A stretch of 33,529 nucleotides of DNA from Gammaproteobacteria bacterium. GTDB taxonomy: Bacteria; Pseudomonadota; Gammaproteobacteria; Poriferisulfidales; Poriferisulfidaceae. The stretch lies in contig JAPONY010000018.1 of assembly GCA_026713705.1 (NCBI GenBank), positions 1-33,529 of the forward strand, in the 5' to 3' direction. Below the pieces are notes generated by a model, which was not told the origin of the DNA, searched no databases, and saw nothing but the letters and a program-made list of their open reading frames with translations. Every line of letters begins with the position of its first letter. Within the stretch, counting starts at the first letter, position 1. A program made the position numbers and the translations under genes. Of this stretch, positions 8,128 to 15,693 are shown piece by piece.

Positions 8128-8930
8128 CACAGGATCTGGGTAGGCACGGGCCCGCTCGGCTCCAACCGAAGGACGGTCAGTTTCCGTCCCCAGACGCAAC
8201 CGGTATCAATCCCCCAGACGTTGTTGCCGGAATAGAACCCCAGCGTCGACCAATGACCGAAGATGATGCGCGTCCTGCGTGTCCTTCGCGCCGACGCCCT
8301 GAACCAGGGCGTCACCCCCCCTGGGCACTTGACGGGTGAAAGCTTGCAGTCCAGATCGATCCGGCCCTCGGTGTCCAGATAGCGCAGCCGGGTCAGGACA
8401 TTGGTGATGATTCTCAGGCGCTTGAATCCGGTATGCGACTCTTTCCAGCACTGCGGCTTGGGACCATAGAGTTTGTGGATCTTCTTCTCCCAGCCATCGC
8501 TGCGGAGAAACGCCTCCAGCTCTCCGGCAAGCCCCAGGGCTTGCTTCAGAGACCATTCGGGCAGCAGTCCGGCGTGCACCATTGCGTAGTCGAGTTCGGC
8601 ATCATGATGCATCAGCGGGCGCGAGCGGAGCCAGTCGATCAGCTCGTCGCGGTCCGGGGCCTCCAGGACTTCGTGCAACTGGTGTCGGGAACGAATCGGA
8701 ACCCCTGCCGCCAAGGCAAGCAGGGTGATGTCATGGTTGCCGAGCACGCAGACCGCTCGGGATCCCAAGTCGCGAATGAAGCGGAGGGTCTCCAGGGATT
8801 TCGGGCCCCGGTTGACCAGGTCGCCCACGCACCAAAGCGTGTCCTTGCGGGCGCGAAAACCCGCCTGTTTCAAAACGGAGCAGAGTTCGTCCAGACACCC
8901 CTGGATGTCACCGACGGCGAAGACTGCCAT
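8094..8930 (-). CDS. apaH: Bis(5'-nucleosyl)-tetraphosphatase, symmetrical
   Basis: 278 residues of the calcineurin-like phosphoesterase fold. Metal-binding motifs appear in order: GDIQG near the start, GDLVNRGP, LGNHD, a VHAG at mid-length and the GHW of IIFGHWSTLG, followed by GIDTGCVWG. The enzyme hydrolyses Ap4A to two ADP and in some bacteria removes Np4 caps from RNA. It follows apaG by 6 bases and is likely co-transcribed with it. The 3' end overlaps folA on the opposite strand. Confidence 0.96.
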   Translation of the reverse strand: MAVFAVGDIQGCLDELCSVLKQAGFRARKDTLWCVGDLVNRGPKSLETLRFIRDLGSRAVCVLGNHDITLLALAAGVPIRSRHQLHEVLEAPDRDELIDWLRSRPLMHHDAELDYAMVHAGLLPEWSLKQALGLAGELEAFLRSDGWEKKIHKLYGPKPQCWKESHTGFKRLRIITNVLTRLRYLDTEGRIDLDCKLSPVKCPGGVTPWFRASARRTRRTRIIFGHWSTLGFYSGNNVWGIDTGCVWGRKLTVLRLEPSGPVPTQILCQQRALIRKNS

Positions 8931-8936
8931 CCTGAT

Positions 8937-9320
8937 TCAGTGCAGGGAATGGGGGGTGGACAGAGTAAACGCGGGGATTTCGGCGTCGAAGCAAGTGCCG
9001 TCGTCACCCAGCATTTGGTAAGACCCGTGCATGGAACCCACCGGGGTCTGCAGGACTGTGCCGGAGGTGTAGCGGAAGGTTTCGCCCGGAGCCAGGTACG
9101 GCTGTTGCCCGACAACGCCCTCGCCATGCACTTCCTGGCGGTTCTCGGCACCATCGAGAATGATCCAGTGCCGGCTGACCAGACGCGCCGGCAGGCTTCC
9201 CGTGTTGGTGATGGTGATGGTGTAGGCGAAGACGAAACGGCTGTCGTCCGGCTCGGACTGCTCCGGTAGAAACTGGGTCTCTACTTGAACATCAACATTG
9301 TAATCCTGTGCGGAAGACAT
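8937..9320 (-). CDS. apaG: ApaG protein (DUF525)
   Basis: 127 residues of the ApaG fibronectin-III-like fold, with FVFAYTITITNTG, the SRHWIILDG strand, VVGQQPYLAPGE and PVGSMHGSYQM. ApaG has been associated with Co2+/Mg2+ efflux in Salmonella, but its biochemical role is unclear. In most relatives it directly follows rsmA. Here about 5.5 kb of accessory DNA separates them, and a TATAAT at 9353-9358 could give apaG-apaH its own promoter. Confidence 0.95.
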   Translation of the reverse strand: MSSAQDYNVDVQVETQFLPEQSEPDDSRFVFAYTITITNTGSLPARLVSRHWIILDGAENRQEVHGEGVVGQQPYLAPGETFRYTSGTVLQTPVGSMHGSYQMLGDDGTCFDAEIPAFTLSTPHSLH

Positions 9321-9352
9321 ACGGGTGGGGAAGTGTTCTAATTACGGTGCGG

Positions 9353-9358
9353 ATTATA
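9353..9358 (-). promoter_or_regulatory. Putative -10 of an apaG-apaH promoter
   Basis: Reading the minus strand, a perfect TATAAT lies 33 bases upstream of the apaG ATG. The -35 region is weak (CTGTGT at 16-base spacing). A local promoter is plausible because the accessory island separates apaG from its usual operon. Confidence 0.4.
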
Positions 9359-9450
9359 CCGGGTGAAGGGATCAACACAGTGCCAAGGCTCTCTAAAGCA
9401 ACCAGAATCTTTCCGTGTCGGAACCGAAGCGATCCGACACCGAGACCCCA

Positions 9451-9759
9451 TCAGCCGAGCGCGTCGAGCCCCTTCTGATCAACGAGGTTGAGCAATTTGA
9501 GAGAGGGGCCGTTGGGTTGTTTTTTACCCTGTTCCCATTTTTGCACGGTGGACGGGCTGGCATTCAAATAAGCGGCAAAGACCGCCTGGCTGGCCTTGCA
9601 ACGCAACCGCAATTTTTTGATTTGGCTGGCACTGTAGATTTTGACAGGCGACAAACACAATGCATCGAACTCACGCATCGTGGTCGCATTCATCGCGCCC
9701 GCCTTGTGCAAGCCTTTCGCTGTCTCGTGAACAGCTTCCAAAATTGGTTTACTCGCCAT
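9451..9759 (-). CDS. HigA-type antitoxin with helix-turn-helix domain
   Basis: 102 residues. The C-terminal half is a Xre-family helix-turn-helix (about residues 46-92: SASQIKKLRLRC ... AVFAAYLNASPSTVQKWEQG) followed by the PNGPSLKLLNL tail typical of antitoxins paired with RelE/HigB toxins. It should neutralise the preceding toxin and repress the operon. The start overlaps the toxin's 3' end by 11 bases, so toxin comes first, the HigBA order. Its likely operator is the inverted repeat at 10143-10165. A partial second copy of this gene lies at 10166-10262. The module looks intact. Confidence 0.87.
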   Translation of the reverse strand: MASKPILEAVHETAKGLHKAGAMNATTMREFDALCLSPVKIYSASQIKKLRLRCKASQAVFAAYLNASPSTVQKWEQGKKQPNGPSLKLLNLVDQKGLDALG

Positions 9760-10129
9760 CTTTCTTTACCTCCATCAGTTCTTTCGCATCAAGTGCTTTT
9801 TCAATTTGCGTCTCGTCATAACCCAGCAGGTCCTCTGCTAGCCGCCGCAATGCTCTGAGTTCAGAATCAGAGATGGTCGCGCGGGCTTTCTTGGCGAAAC
9901 CGTAAACGAAGAACATGCGATTGTGATCCCGTTTGAACACGAGCAAGATTCGCACACCGCCACTTTTGCCCCTGCCGGACAACGCGACTCGTTTCTTGAA
10001 CACATGTCCGCCAAGGTCGGCATCGACCAGACCACGTCGCACTTCCTCGACCGCCGTGAGAAGACTCGCATCAGTTAGCCTTTCCTTGCTTGCCCAACGA
10101 TGAATCCACCGAGTCTTGAAAATACGCAT
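9749..10129 (-). CDS. RelE/HigB-family toxin
   Basis: 126 residues from the ATG at 10129 (MRIFKTRWIHRWASKE). The pattern (TDASLLTAVEEVRRGLVDADLGG, then GKSGGVRILLVF, then MFFVYGFAKKARATI) matches the RelE-like toxin family of PF06296 type, which cleave mRNA at the ribosome or are predicted to. The frame is open to 10225, but those first residues are the decayed antitoxin remnant and a -10 box lies inside it. The ATG at 10141 would precede the expected transcript start, so 10129 is preferred. The leader would then be only about 5-7 bases with no Shine-Dalgarno. Confidence 0.87.
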   Translation of the reverse strand: MRIFKTRWIHRWASKERLTDASLLTAVEEVRRGLVDADLGGHVFKKRVALSGRGKSGGVRILLVFKRDHNRMFFVYGFAKKARATISDSELRALRRLAEDLLGYDETQIEKALDAKELMEVKKDGE

Positions 10130-10142
10130 GGCATGACACATA

Positions 10143-10165
10143 AGTATAGCATTTAGTGCCATACT
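10143..10165. promoter_or_regulatory. Inverted-repeat operator for the antitoxin
   Basis: AGTATAGCA (10143-10151) and TGCCATACT (10157-10165) are inverted copies matching at 8 of 9 positions, separated by TTTAG. The 23-bp dyad covers the -10 box and most of the spacer, where a helix-turn-helix antitoxin dimer would block RNA polymerase. Autoregulation is inferred from the family. Confidence 0.65.
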
Positions 10166-10172
10166 ATTGCAA
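10143..10172 (-). promoter_or_regulatory. Promoter of the toxin-antitoxin operon
   Basis: On the minus strand TTGCAA (10172-10167) and TATACT (10148-10143) are separated by 18 bases. The -10 ends 13 bases before the toxin ATG, predicting a near-leaderless mRNA. The -35 sits at the edge of the decayed antitoxin fragment. The operator below overlaps the -10 and spacer. Confidence 0.65.
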
Positions 10173-10262
10173 GAATTGAGAGAGGGTCCACCGGGCCGGT
10201 TTTTCCTCTGTTCCCACTTCTGCACGGCTGATGGAAGATTATGCTGCCCTGCCTTGAAGTCC
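10166..10262 (-). pseudogene. Remnant 3' half of a second HigA-type antitoxin gene
   Basis: Minus-strand translation from about 10262 gives REDFKAGQHNLPSAVQKWEQ followed by RKNRPGGPSLN. This aligns without gaps to the intact antitoxin (VFAAYLNASPSTVQKWEQ, GKKQPNGPSLK). The DNA match is also visible around the VQKWEQ and GPSL codons. There is no start codon or first helix, and the frame runs on into the toxin promoter region. The upstream end lies within about 12 bases of the helicase gene stop (10274), as if that gene's insertion cut off the rest. Confidence 0.7.
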
Positions 10263-10273
10263 TCTCGAAAAAC

Positions 10274-13200
10274 TTATTCTTCCAACGGTATTGCCTCGGG
10301 CAAGGCGCAAAGCGCGTTTACTAGCCGCACCTGCTCCGCCGTCGCGCAATTCGCATGCAGAAGCTGCGGAGACGCAAAAACCAGACTCAACCCTTGGCCT
10401 CGGCTGACCGCAACGTTGAGTCGTTCGCGCGAAAGCAGGAAACTCAATCCGCGGGAGGTCTCCTCCGCCGTCGAGGCGGTCATTGAGACCAAAGCGACCG
10501 GCGCTTCCTGCCCCTGAAACTTGTCGACAGTGCCAACGCGAATGCCAGGCAAGGCATCGGAAAGCGCGTTCACTTGCGCATTGTAGGGCGCAACCACGAT
10601 GATATCGCTCTCGCGGAACGGACGTCGGTTTCCGTTTCGATCGGTCCAAGCGCCCGCCAACAAGCGACCGATCGTTTCGCGCACGGCCTCCACTTCCTCG
10701 GGGCTAATCTGCGCGCGTCCCTCGTGGACGACCGGCACACGCCAAGCGCCCGCGGAAGGCAAGCCCGAGACCTCGACAGACTGAAGCTCGGTAGATGGGT
10801 GGTTGCGCAGTCGCCCCTCATAGAATTGTGCTGAAATGTAGGAACAAAGGTCGGGATGCATTCTCCGGGTTTCCGGCAGGAAGATGCCGTGCTCTGGATC
10901 AACGTTCCTTCCCTCTCCCAGCATCCAGTCGAGGCAGGAAAGATTGGCCGGATGCGGGTGTGCGCCCTGAGTGACCTGCGGCAATTGGCGGGGATCGCCG
11001 ATCAGGACGAGATTAGCAGCCGCATTCGACATCGCAATCAGGTTGGCCAACGGAACCTGCCCGGCCTCATCGATGAAAAGGCAATCGAAAGCGCTCCGAT
11101 GCTCATCCCGCGAGAAAAGCCAAGCCGTCCCGCCAACGACCTGGGCGGAGTGGAGCGCGGCGGCTTGATTGCTTGTCACGCAGGAAACCGCTTCCTTGTA
11201 TTCCTGCGAGAGGTCGCCCTGACTCGAAACCTTGTGAGCAATTTTCACATCGCCGACGGCCAGGCCGGCATCCTCTTCGCACAACGCGCGGGCGCATTCC
11301 GCCAAAACGTTGCGGATCGCCTCATGGCTGTTCGACGACACCGCGATGCGCCTGCCGTCCCGAACCAGCGCGAGAATCGCGCGTGCCGCCACATAGGTCT
11401 TGCCGGTGCCGGGTGGCCCCTGAACCGGGAGGACGGACCGGTCTAGGATCCGTGTCGCCTTGATCAGGCCCTGAAGCGCCCCGACACTCTCGTCCAGGGG
11501 AAGCGGCGACGGGCCGCGGAAGCGGGGGGGATTGCGCGACAGGACATCTTCGGCCGCCTGATTGCGGCGGGAACCGCATTGGTCCTCCGCGACCCTCCGG
11601 ATCGCCGCAGGAATCGGCCCCGGATTCAGGGCGAATTCGGGGAGGATATCCATCCGGTCGGGGAGCGGCGCGCCACGGCTGGGATTCAGGCAGATTTTCC
11701 GACGGTGCCGGTCAAGTTCGTTGATCTTGGCTGAGGCAAAGCCATCCTGTCTCGCGAACAGGGCGGATTTCCCCGCCCGCAGTTTCGTTTCCTGCGGCGG
11801 ATAGCGGTACTCGCGCCCGCCCGCGCCCGCCCTGCCGGATGCGACCAAGCCGGCCAGACACTCCATGTCGTCGCAAAGTTCCTCGAAGTCCTTCTCCGCG
11901 GCATCGAACACGGCCCATGCCTGAGGTTTCTTCTCTCGCCAGTGGAACACGCCTAGGTCGTAGAGCAGGCGACGACGCTCCTCCGGCAGGCCGGAAGCGG
12001 CGAGAAGGTCCGCAAGATTTTCGTTTTCTTCCTGCTCGCCTGCCGACCTGGGTGTCTCCCCTTCCCCGGCTTCGGGCCAGGAACCTTCCGCCCGGATCCC
12101 GAGCAGCCAGTCGCGCAGTTTCGCAAGCGATATGCAGTCGAGGCGGTTGTAGTCCTCGATTGCCGCGAGAACCTCGGCCTCGCCCGTCTCTCGCCACTTC
12201 TCGTAGGCCACGATCGAGTCCCCGGCGGACGCGACCGCCCCGTCACGGTCCAGATCGTAAAAAATCTCCAGATCCTTGAGCGAATAGGATGGTTCGGACG
12301 CGAAGATGCCTCCCCGTACGACGGCGTAGAGGTCGACAAAGCGCCGCTCCCGCAGCCAGCAATCCAGTTGCACCTCGCCCAGGCCGTGCCGCATGGCCAG
12401 CTGGCGCAACGCGGTGCGTTCGTAGGGCGCATAGTGATAGACATGTGCGCCGGGATGGCGCGCGAAGTGCTCCTCGAACCGGCGCAACAGGGATTCCAGT
12501 GCCTTCTTCTCTTCCACGCGGTCATGCGCCCAAAGGGCGGCGAATGCCCGTCCGTCCCAGATGCCGTGGAGATACTCAAGACCGTCCAGACCCGCCTCGG
12601 CGTAGTACGGATCCCCTTCGATGTCGTAGAAAAGGTCTCCGGGATCAGGTCGCGGCATCAGATCAAAGCCTTTCCCGAGGGCGGAAGGCCGCAGCTTGAA
12701 CGAAGGCTCGCCGGTCTTGCGGGCGTGTTGGAGCTGGGCTTGTTCACGCAATTTCTCCGCCGTCTCGTCGGCAAGCTCGGGAACCTCGCCTTCATGTCGG
12801 GCAAGCGCCTCCATCGTTCGGATCCCGGTCGCCTCCAGCTTGCCAGCTTGGCTTCTCCTGATTCCGGCGATCTGGTAAAGGCTGTCCGTCTTCCTCCACT
12901 CCTCGGCACAATGTTCCCGCCAGCGGCAGAGATCACAGAACGGACACGGAACCGGGCGAGTGGGCGGGGGCGCCTGAACAAACGCCTCAAAGCGGGTGCG
13001 CACGAAGCGTGCGTAGTCCGAATACTCCGCCAGGCGAAGGGTGGTCCGCTCGCCTGAGCCGAGCTGGATATGGGCACATTCCGGCGCATGGCCCTGAACT
13101 TCGGAGAGAAGGTCGGAGTAAAGCGCCAACTGGAGCACATGATCCGGAGCGGGCTTGCGTTTCAGCTTTGTATCCGTAACCTCGTAGGAAAACGACCCGA

Positions 13201-13573
13201 GTTTGGACGGCACCGGCACGCGCTCCAGGAAATCCGCATAGCCGCCCCACACCCCGCCTGCGAGCGCGCCCTGATAAACGATGTCCGGGCCGGCCGCCAA
13301 AGCTTTGCACGTGGCATCCACCGATTCCTCAAGGGAGACATTCTCTGTCTCGACACGCACGACTGTCTTTCCCTCGGACTCAAGCCGCGAAAGATATTCG
13401 GCCTCATGCCGCTGCCCGCGCTCCTGCAGCAACTCAGTGCCTTCACTGTCTTCGACCGGCTCAAGATCCTCTCCCTGGAGATAGGCGAGATCGAGTCTTG
13501 ACGCATGCGGGCAGGCGGTGAACCGCTTGAGATCAGAAGCCGACAGGCGGATTCCTTCGCCATCCCTTTTCAT
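10274..13573 (-). CDS. RecB-like nuclease / RNase H-like / SF1 helicase fusion (TM0106 family)
   Basis: 1,099 residues with three modules. (1) Residues 1-225: a PD-(D/E)XK RecB-type nuclease with GYADFLE (Asp114), EVTDTKLKRK (Asp134, Lys136) and Q148..Y152, plus cysteines at 21, 210, 213, 216 and 222 that could hold an Fe-S cluster. (2) About 310-490: a ribonuclease H-like domain with FYDIEGDP (Asp317, Glu319), RFVDLY (Asp415) and YNRLDC (Asp479). (3) About 690-1080: an SF1 helicase with Walker A GPPGTGKT (719-726), FIDEAGQ (Asp835, Glu836), GDPRQLPQVTQG and LSRERLNVAVSRG. All catalytic motifs look intact. The ATG at 13573 overlaps, as ATGA, the end of an rsmA 3' fragment. Cellular role is unproven; DNA repair or defence is inferred from the domains and the accessory location. 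Confidence 0.88.
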   Translation of the reverse strand: MKRDGEGIRLSASDLKRFTACPHASRLDLAYLQGEDLEPVEDSEGTELLQERGQRHEAEYLSRLESEGKTVVRVETENVSLEESVDATCKALAAGPDIVYQGALAGGVWGGYADFLERVPVPSKLGSFSYEVTDTKLKRKPAPDHVLQLALYSDLLSEVQGHAPECAHIQLGSGERTTLRLAEYSDYARFVRTRFEAFVQAPPPTRPVPCPFCDLCRWREHCAEEWRKTDSLYQIAGIRRSQAGKLEATGIRTMEALARHEGEVPELADETAEKLREQAQLQHARKTGEPSFKLRPSALGKGFDLMPRPDPGDLFYDIEGDPYYAEAGLDGLEYLHGIWDGRAFAALWAHDRVEEKKALESLLRRFEEHFARHPGAHVYHYAPYERTALRQLAMRHGLGEVQLDCWLRERRFVDLYAVVRGGIFASEPSYSLKDLEIFYDLDRDGAVASAGDSIVAYEKWRETGEAEVLAAIEDYNRLDCISLAKLRDWLLGIRAEGSWPEAGEGETPRSAGEQEENENLADLLAASGLPEERRRLLYDLGVFHWREKKPQAWAVFDAAEKDFEELCDDMECLAGLVASGRAGAGGREYRYPPQETKLRAGKSALFARQDGFASAKINELDRHRRKICLNPSRGAPLPDRMDILPEFALNPGPIPAAIRRVAEDQCGSRRNQAAEDVLSRNPPRFRGPSPLPLDESVGALQGLIKATRILDRSVLPVQGPPGTGKTYVAARAILALVRDGRRIAVSSNSHEAIRNVLAECARALCEEDAGLAVGDVKIAHKVSSQGDLSQEYKEAVSCVTSNQAAALHSAQVVGGTAWLFSRDEHRSAFDCLFIDEAGQVPLANLIAMSNAAANLVLIGDPRQLPQVTQGAHPHPANLSCLDWMLGEGRNVDPEHGIFLPETRRMHPDLCSYISAQFYEGRLRNHPSTELQSVEVSGLPSAGAWRVPVVHEGRAQISPEEVEAVRETIGRLLAGAWTDRNGNRRPFRESDIIVVAPYNAQVNALSDALPGIRVGTVDKFQGQEAPVALVSMTASTAEETSRGLSFLLSRERLNVAVSRGQGLSLVFASPQLLHANCATAEQVRLVNALCALPEAIPLEE

Positions 13574-13588
13574 CGCGCCATCTCAAAA

Positions 13589-13637
13589 GCCTGAAACAAT
13601 CGCACGAATTCCTCGTTCGAAAGTTCCTCGGCCCTTC
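13589..13637 (-). repeat. Duplicate of the rsmA 3' end
   Basis: These 49 bases match rsmA positions 14939-14987 at 46 of 49 positions, in the same orientation. The copy still encodes NEEFVRLFQA and continues to FEMAR and a TGA that overlaps the ATG of the helicase gene. The two copies are direct repeats 1,350 bases apart and flank the DUF4268 gene. They look like a 3'-end target duplication or the scar of recombination between two rsmA alleles. Confidence 0.85.
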
Positions 13638-13658
13638 CTTCACAGTTCGCCACGAACC

Positions 13659-14843
13659 TTATGCACCAAGATCTTCGACGATGCGCTTGATTCGATGACG
13701 GAACACGTTCACAAAACGATTGGATATGTCCGCGAGAAAGTCCTTGATCTCGGTTCGGTAGGTTGGATCCATCAAACCAGGGAATTTTTTGCTTGAACCA
13801 ATCCAGTGTCTTCCATCTTCTGAAGTCCACTGCACAGGAATGCCAAGTTCCTCTTCAATCCGATCCTTGTCTTCTGATAGCTGCTCAAAAATGCGATTCC
13901 CGAAATTGCCGCGGTAAGCAGTCAAGTACGCACCCACACGGCATTCTTTCTGTACAAAGTAAAGCGCAATCCAAATATCCGAATGCGGCATCCTGAAAAA
14001 TACATTTCCAGATTTTGTCAGGTTCGGATGCGGCTGATCCGGATCATCCAACTCAAGGTCGTCGATTAACTCTTTCCAGAAGTCCTGGTAGAACCGTGCG
14101 GAATCACTCAATTCGGATTCGAGTCCCTCTTCATCTTCATCAGCCACGAGACCCTCGGACTCAAGACTGACGACCGTGCGCTTGACAATAACTGATTGGG
14201 CGAGAATGCGCGGCTGGACGAGACGCCGCCCTTCAGGCATTTCGTACATCGCGACCTCGACCAAGCCGAACGTGAAATGGAGCGTGCCCTGCCGCTGCAG
14301 AAAATCCGTGATTGCGGTCACACCCTCGCGGATGCCGTCGCCGCAGATCAGCAACAGAAACCGGCCATAGCGAAGGCTACGGGAAACCTCATCAACGAAT
14401 TCGGCTTCGGTCAAACTGTCGGAGGTTTCGGCAGCAGCGACAATATCGAATAATGCGTTACCGCTACGCCCGGTACGCCGCGACACTTCCCGCTGCAAGT
14501 CTGCATAAGTCAAACGACTCAATTCCTTCGCATAGTCGAGAATTTGTCCGATCACCGCTCGTCTCGCCTCCGGGTTCCGCCAGAGCTTCGTTTCAAGGAT
14601 AATCAGTCTGCCTTTCGGCGTCGCCAGCAACGCATCCATAGGACCGGCTGGCGTGTTCAACTCCTTGCAAATCGGTATGGCGGGGGCAAATGTCCGGTCG
14701 ATCTCATTAATCGGAAGCGCTTCGGGGTGCTCGAACAGCAGGTCCTGAAGCCACCCCTCATCGTATTCGGCTGAAGTCGGTTGCAGGCTTTCCGTAGAAC
14801 CGTCGGGGCCTACGATAATTGGCATAGCGTCTCGCGAGGACAT
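13659..14843 (-). CDS. PD-(D/E)XK-like protein with DUF4268-type C-terminus
   Basis: 394 residues. The N-terminal half resembles a PD-(D/E)XK nuclease core: PMDALLATPKGRLIILETKLW gives Asp70, Glu84 and Lys86, followed by Gln100 and Tyr104 in a helix. The C-terminal part (IWIALYFVQ ... YRGNFGNRIFEQLSEDKDRIEEELG ... VQW) resembles DUF4268, often found in accessory and defence-linked proteins. A very acidic linker (residues about 232-248) separates them. The start at 14843 has AAGGTG 5 bases upstream. It lies between rsmA and the rsmA duplicate, so it is the most recently inserted piece. Nuclease activity is inferred from the motif only. Confidence 0.72.
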   Translation of the reverse strand: MSSRDAMPIIVGPDGSTESLQPTSAEYDEGWLQDLLFEHPEALPINEIDRTFAPAIPICKELNTPAGPMDALLATPKGRLIILETKLWRNPEARRAVIGQILDYAKELSRLTYADLQREVSRRTGRSGNALFDIVAAAETSDSLTEAEFVDEVSRSLRYGRFLLLICGDGIREGVTAITDFLQRQGTLHFTFGLVEVAMYEMPEGRRLVQPRILAQSVIVKRTVVSLESEGLVADEDEEGLESELSDSARFYQDFWKELIDDLELDDPDQPHPNLTKSGNVFFRMPHSDIWIALYFVQKECRVGAYLTAYRGNFGNRIFEQLSEDKDRIEEELGIPVQWTSEDGRHWIGSSKKFPGLMDPTYRTEIKDFLADISNRFVNVFRHRIKRIVEDLGA

Positions 14844-14886
14844 TTTTCACCTTCGGGTCATTCGAATGCTGGTGCAGTGGGGCATT

Positions 14887-15690
14887 TTACGGCGAGGCTT
14901 CAGCGGGCGGGGCGGCGGCTTGCCCTTTCTCCCGAATCGCCTGAAACAACCGCACGAATTCCTCGTTCAAAAGTGCCTCGGCCCTTCGCCCGGAATCGAT
15001 CTCTGTCTCCGCCCACACCGAATCCGGGATTTCCGGCAGGTTGTTGCGCAATGTCTTCCGCCGCGATGCGAATGCCTGCCAAACTAGGCGCATGAAATCC
15101 GTCCGTTCCTCCTCCCTTATGGGGAGAGACTCCTTGGGTAGAAGTCGCACCACGGTGGAGACAACCTGGGGAGGCGGCTCGAAGCATTCCGGCTCGACGT
15201 CCAGCAACTGTTCGACCTGCATCAACAACTGAACGGCCACCGACAACTGCCCACGGGACGAATCACCTGGCGGAGCAGCAAGCCGCTGTGCGACTTCGCG
15301 TTGCACCATCACGGTCAGATCCGCCAAATGTGTCCGCAACTCCATCCAACGCTGCAACAATGCGGTCGCCACGTTGTACGGCAGGTTGCCCGCAAGTCGC
15401 AAGCCTTTCGGATACGCCGACAGATCCTCGTGCAGCGCATCCGCGCAGCGGATCGTAACTCCGGGATTATCGGCAAACTGGTGTTCCAGGTATTCGGCGA
15501 GAACCGGATCCTTCTCGACAGCGATGAGGTGTCGTGTCTGCCCTGCCAGCGGGAGCGTCAACGCGCCCCGGCCAGGACCGATCTCGACCAAGGTGTCGCT
15601 CGGCCCGATCGCGGCGGCGATCTCCTCGATCTTTGCCGGATCGGAAAGGAAATGCTGCCCCAGGCGTTTTCGCGGCGGCGGCAGGGCCAT
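14887..15690 (-). CDS. rsmA: 16S rRNA (adenine1518-N6/adenine1519-N6)-dimethyltransferase
   Basis: 267 residues matching KsgA/RsmA: RKRLGQHFL at the N-terminus, the AdoMet motif VEIGPGRGALT (35-45), and catalytic NLPYN (102-106). It dimethylates two adjacent adenosines in the 3' terminal helix of 16S rRNA. The C-terminal NEEFVRLFQA segment is duplicated at 13589-13637. After it, this copy ends in an Ala/Pro-rich tail (IREKGQAAAPPAEASP), unlike the FEMAR ending of the duplicate. So one of the two ends has been replaced or has drifted. It starts 3 bases after the PNPOx-like gene. Confidence 0.97.
   Translation of the reverse strand: MALPPPRKRLGQHFLSDPAKIEEIAAAIGPSDTLVEIGPGRGALTLPLAGQTRHLIAVEKDPVLAEYLEHQFADNPGVTIRCADALHEDLSAYPKGLRLAGNLPYNVATALLQRWMELRTHLADLTVMVQREVAQRLAAPPGDSSRGQLSVAVQLLMQVEQLLDVEPECFEPPPQVVSTVVRLLPKESLPIREEERTDFMRLVWQAFASRRKTLRNNLPEIPDSVWAETEIDSGRRAEALLNEEFVRLFQAIREKGQAAAPPAEASP
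14939..14987 (-). repeat. rsmA 3' end, in-gene copy of the 49-bp direct repeat
   Basis: This is the rsmA copy of the 49-bp direct repeat (46/49 identical to 13589-13637). Two of the three differences change an amino acid (Ala to Glu, Leu to Ser) and one is synonymous. Confidence 0.85.
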
Positions 15691-15693
15691 GGT

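Noticed and set aside
10130-10225. Extended N-terminus of the toxin
   Set aside because: Those codons are the antitoxin remnant and contain the promoter and operator of the module.
13570-13830. Open frame ending in the rsmA-like peptide
   Set aside because: It is the rsmA 3' duplicate read through antisense-frame sequence of the DUF4268 gene; kept as a repeat, not a gene.
14859-14868. CATTCGAATG palindrome before the DUF4268 gene
   Set aside because: A 10-bp palindrome is expected by chance at this scale and has no partner or promoter context.
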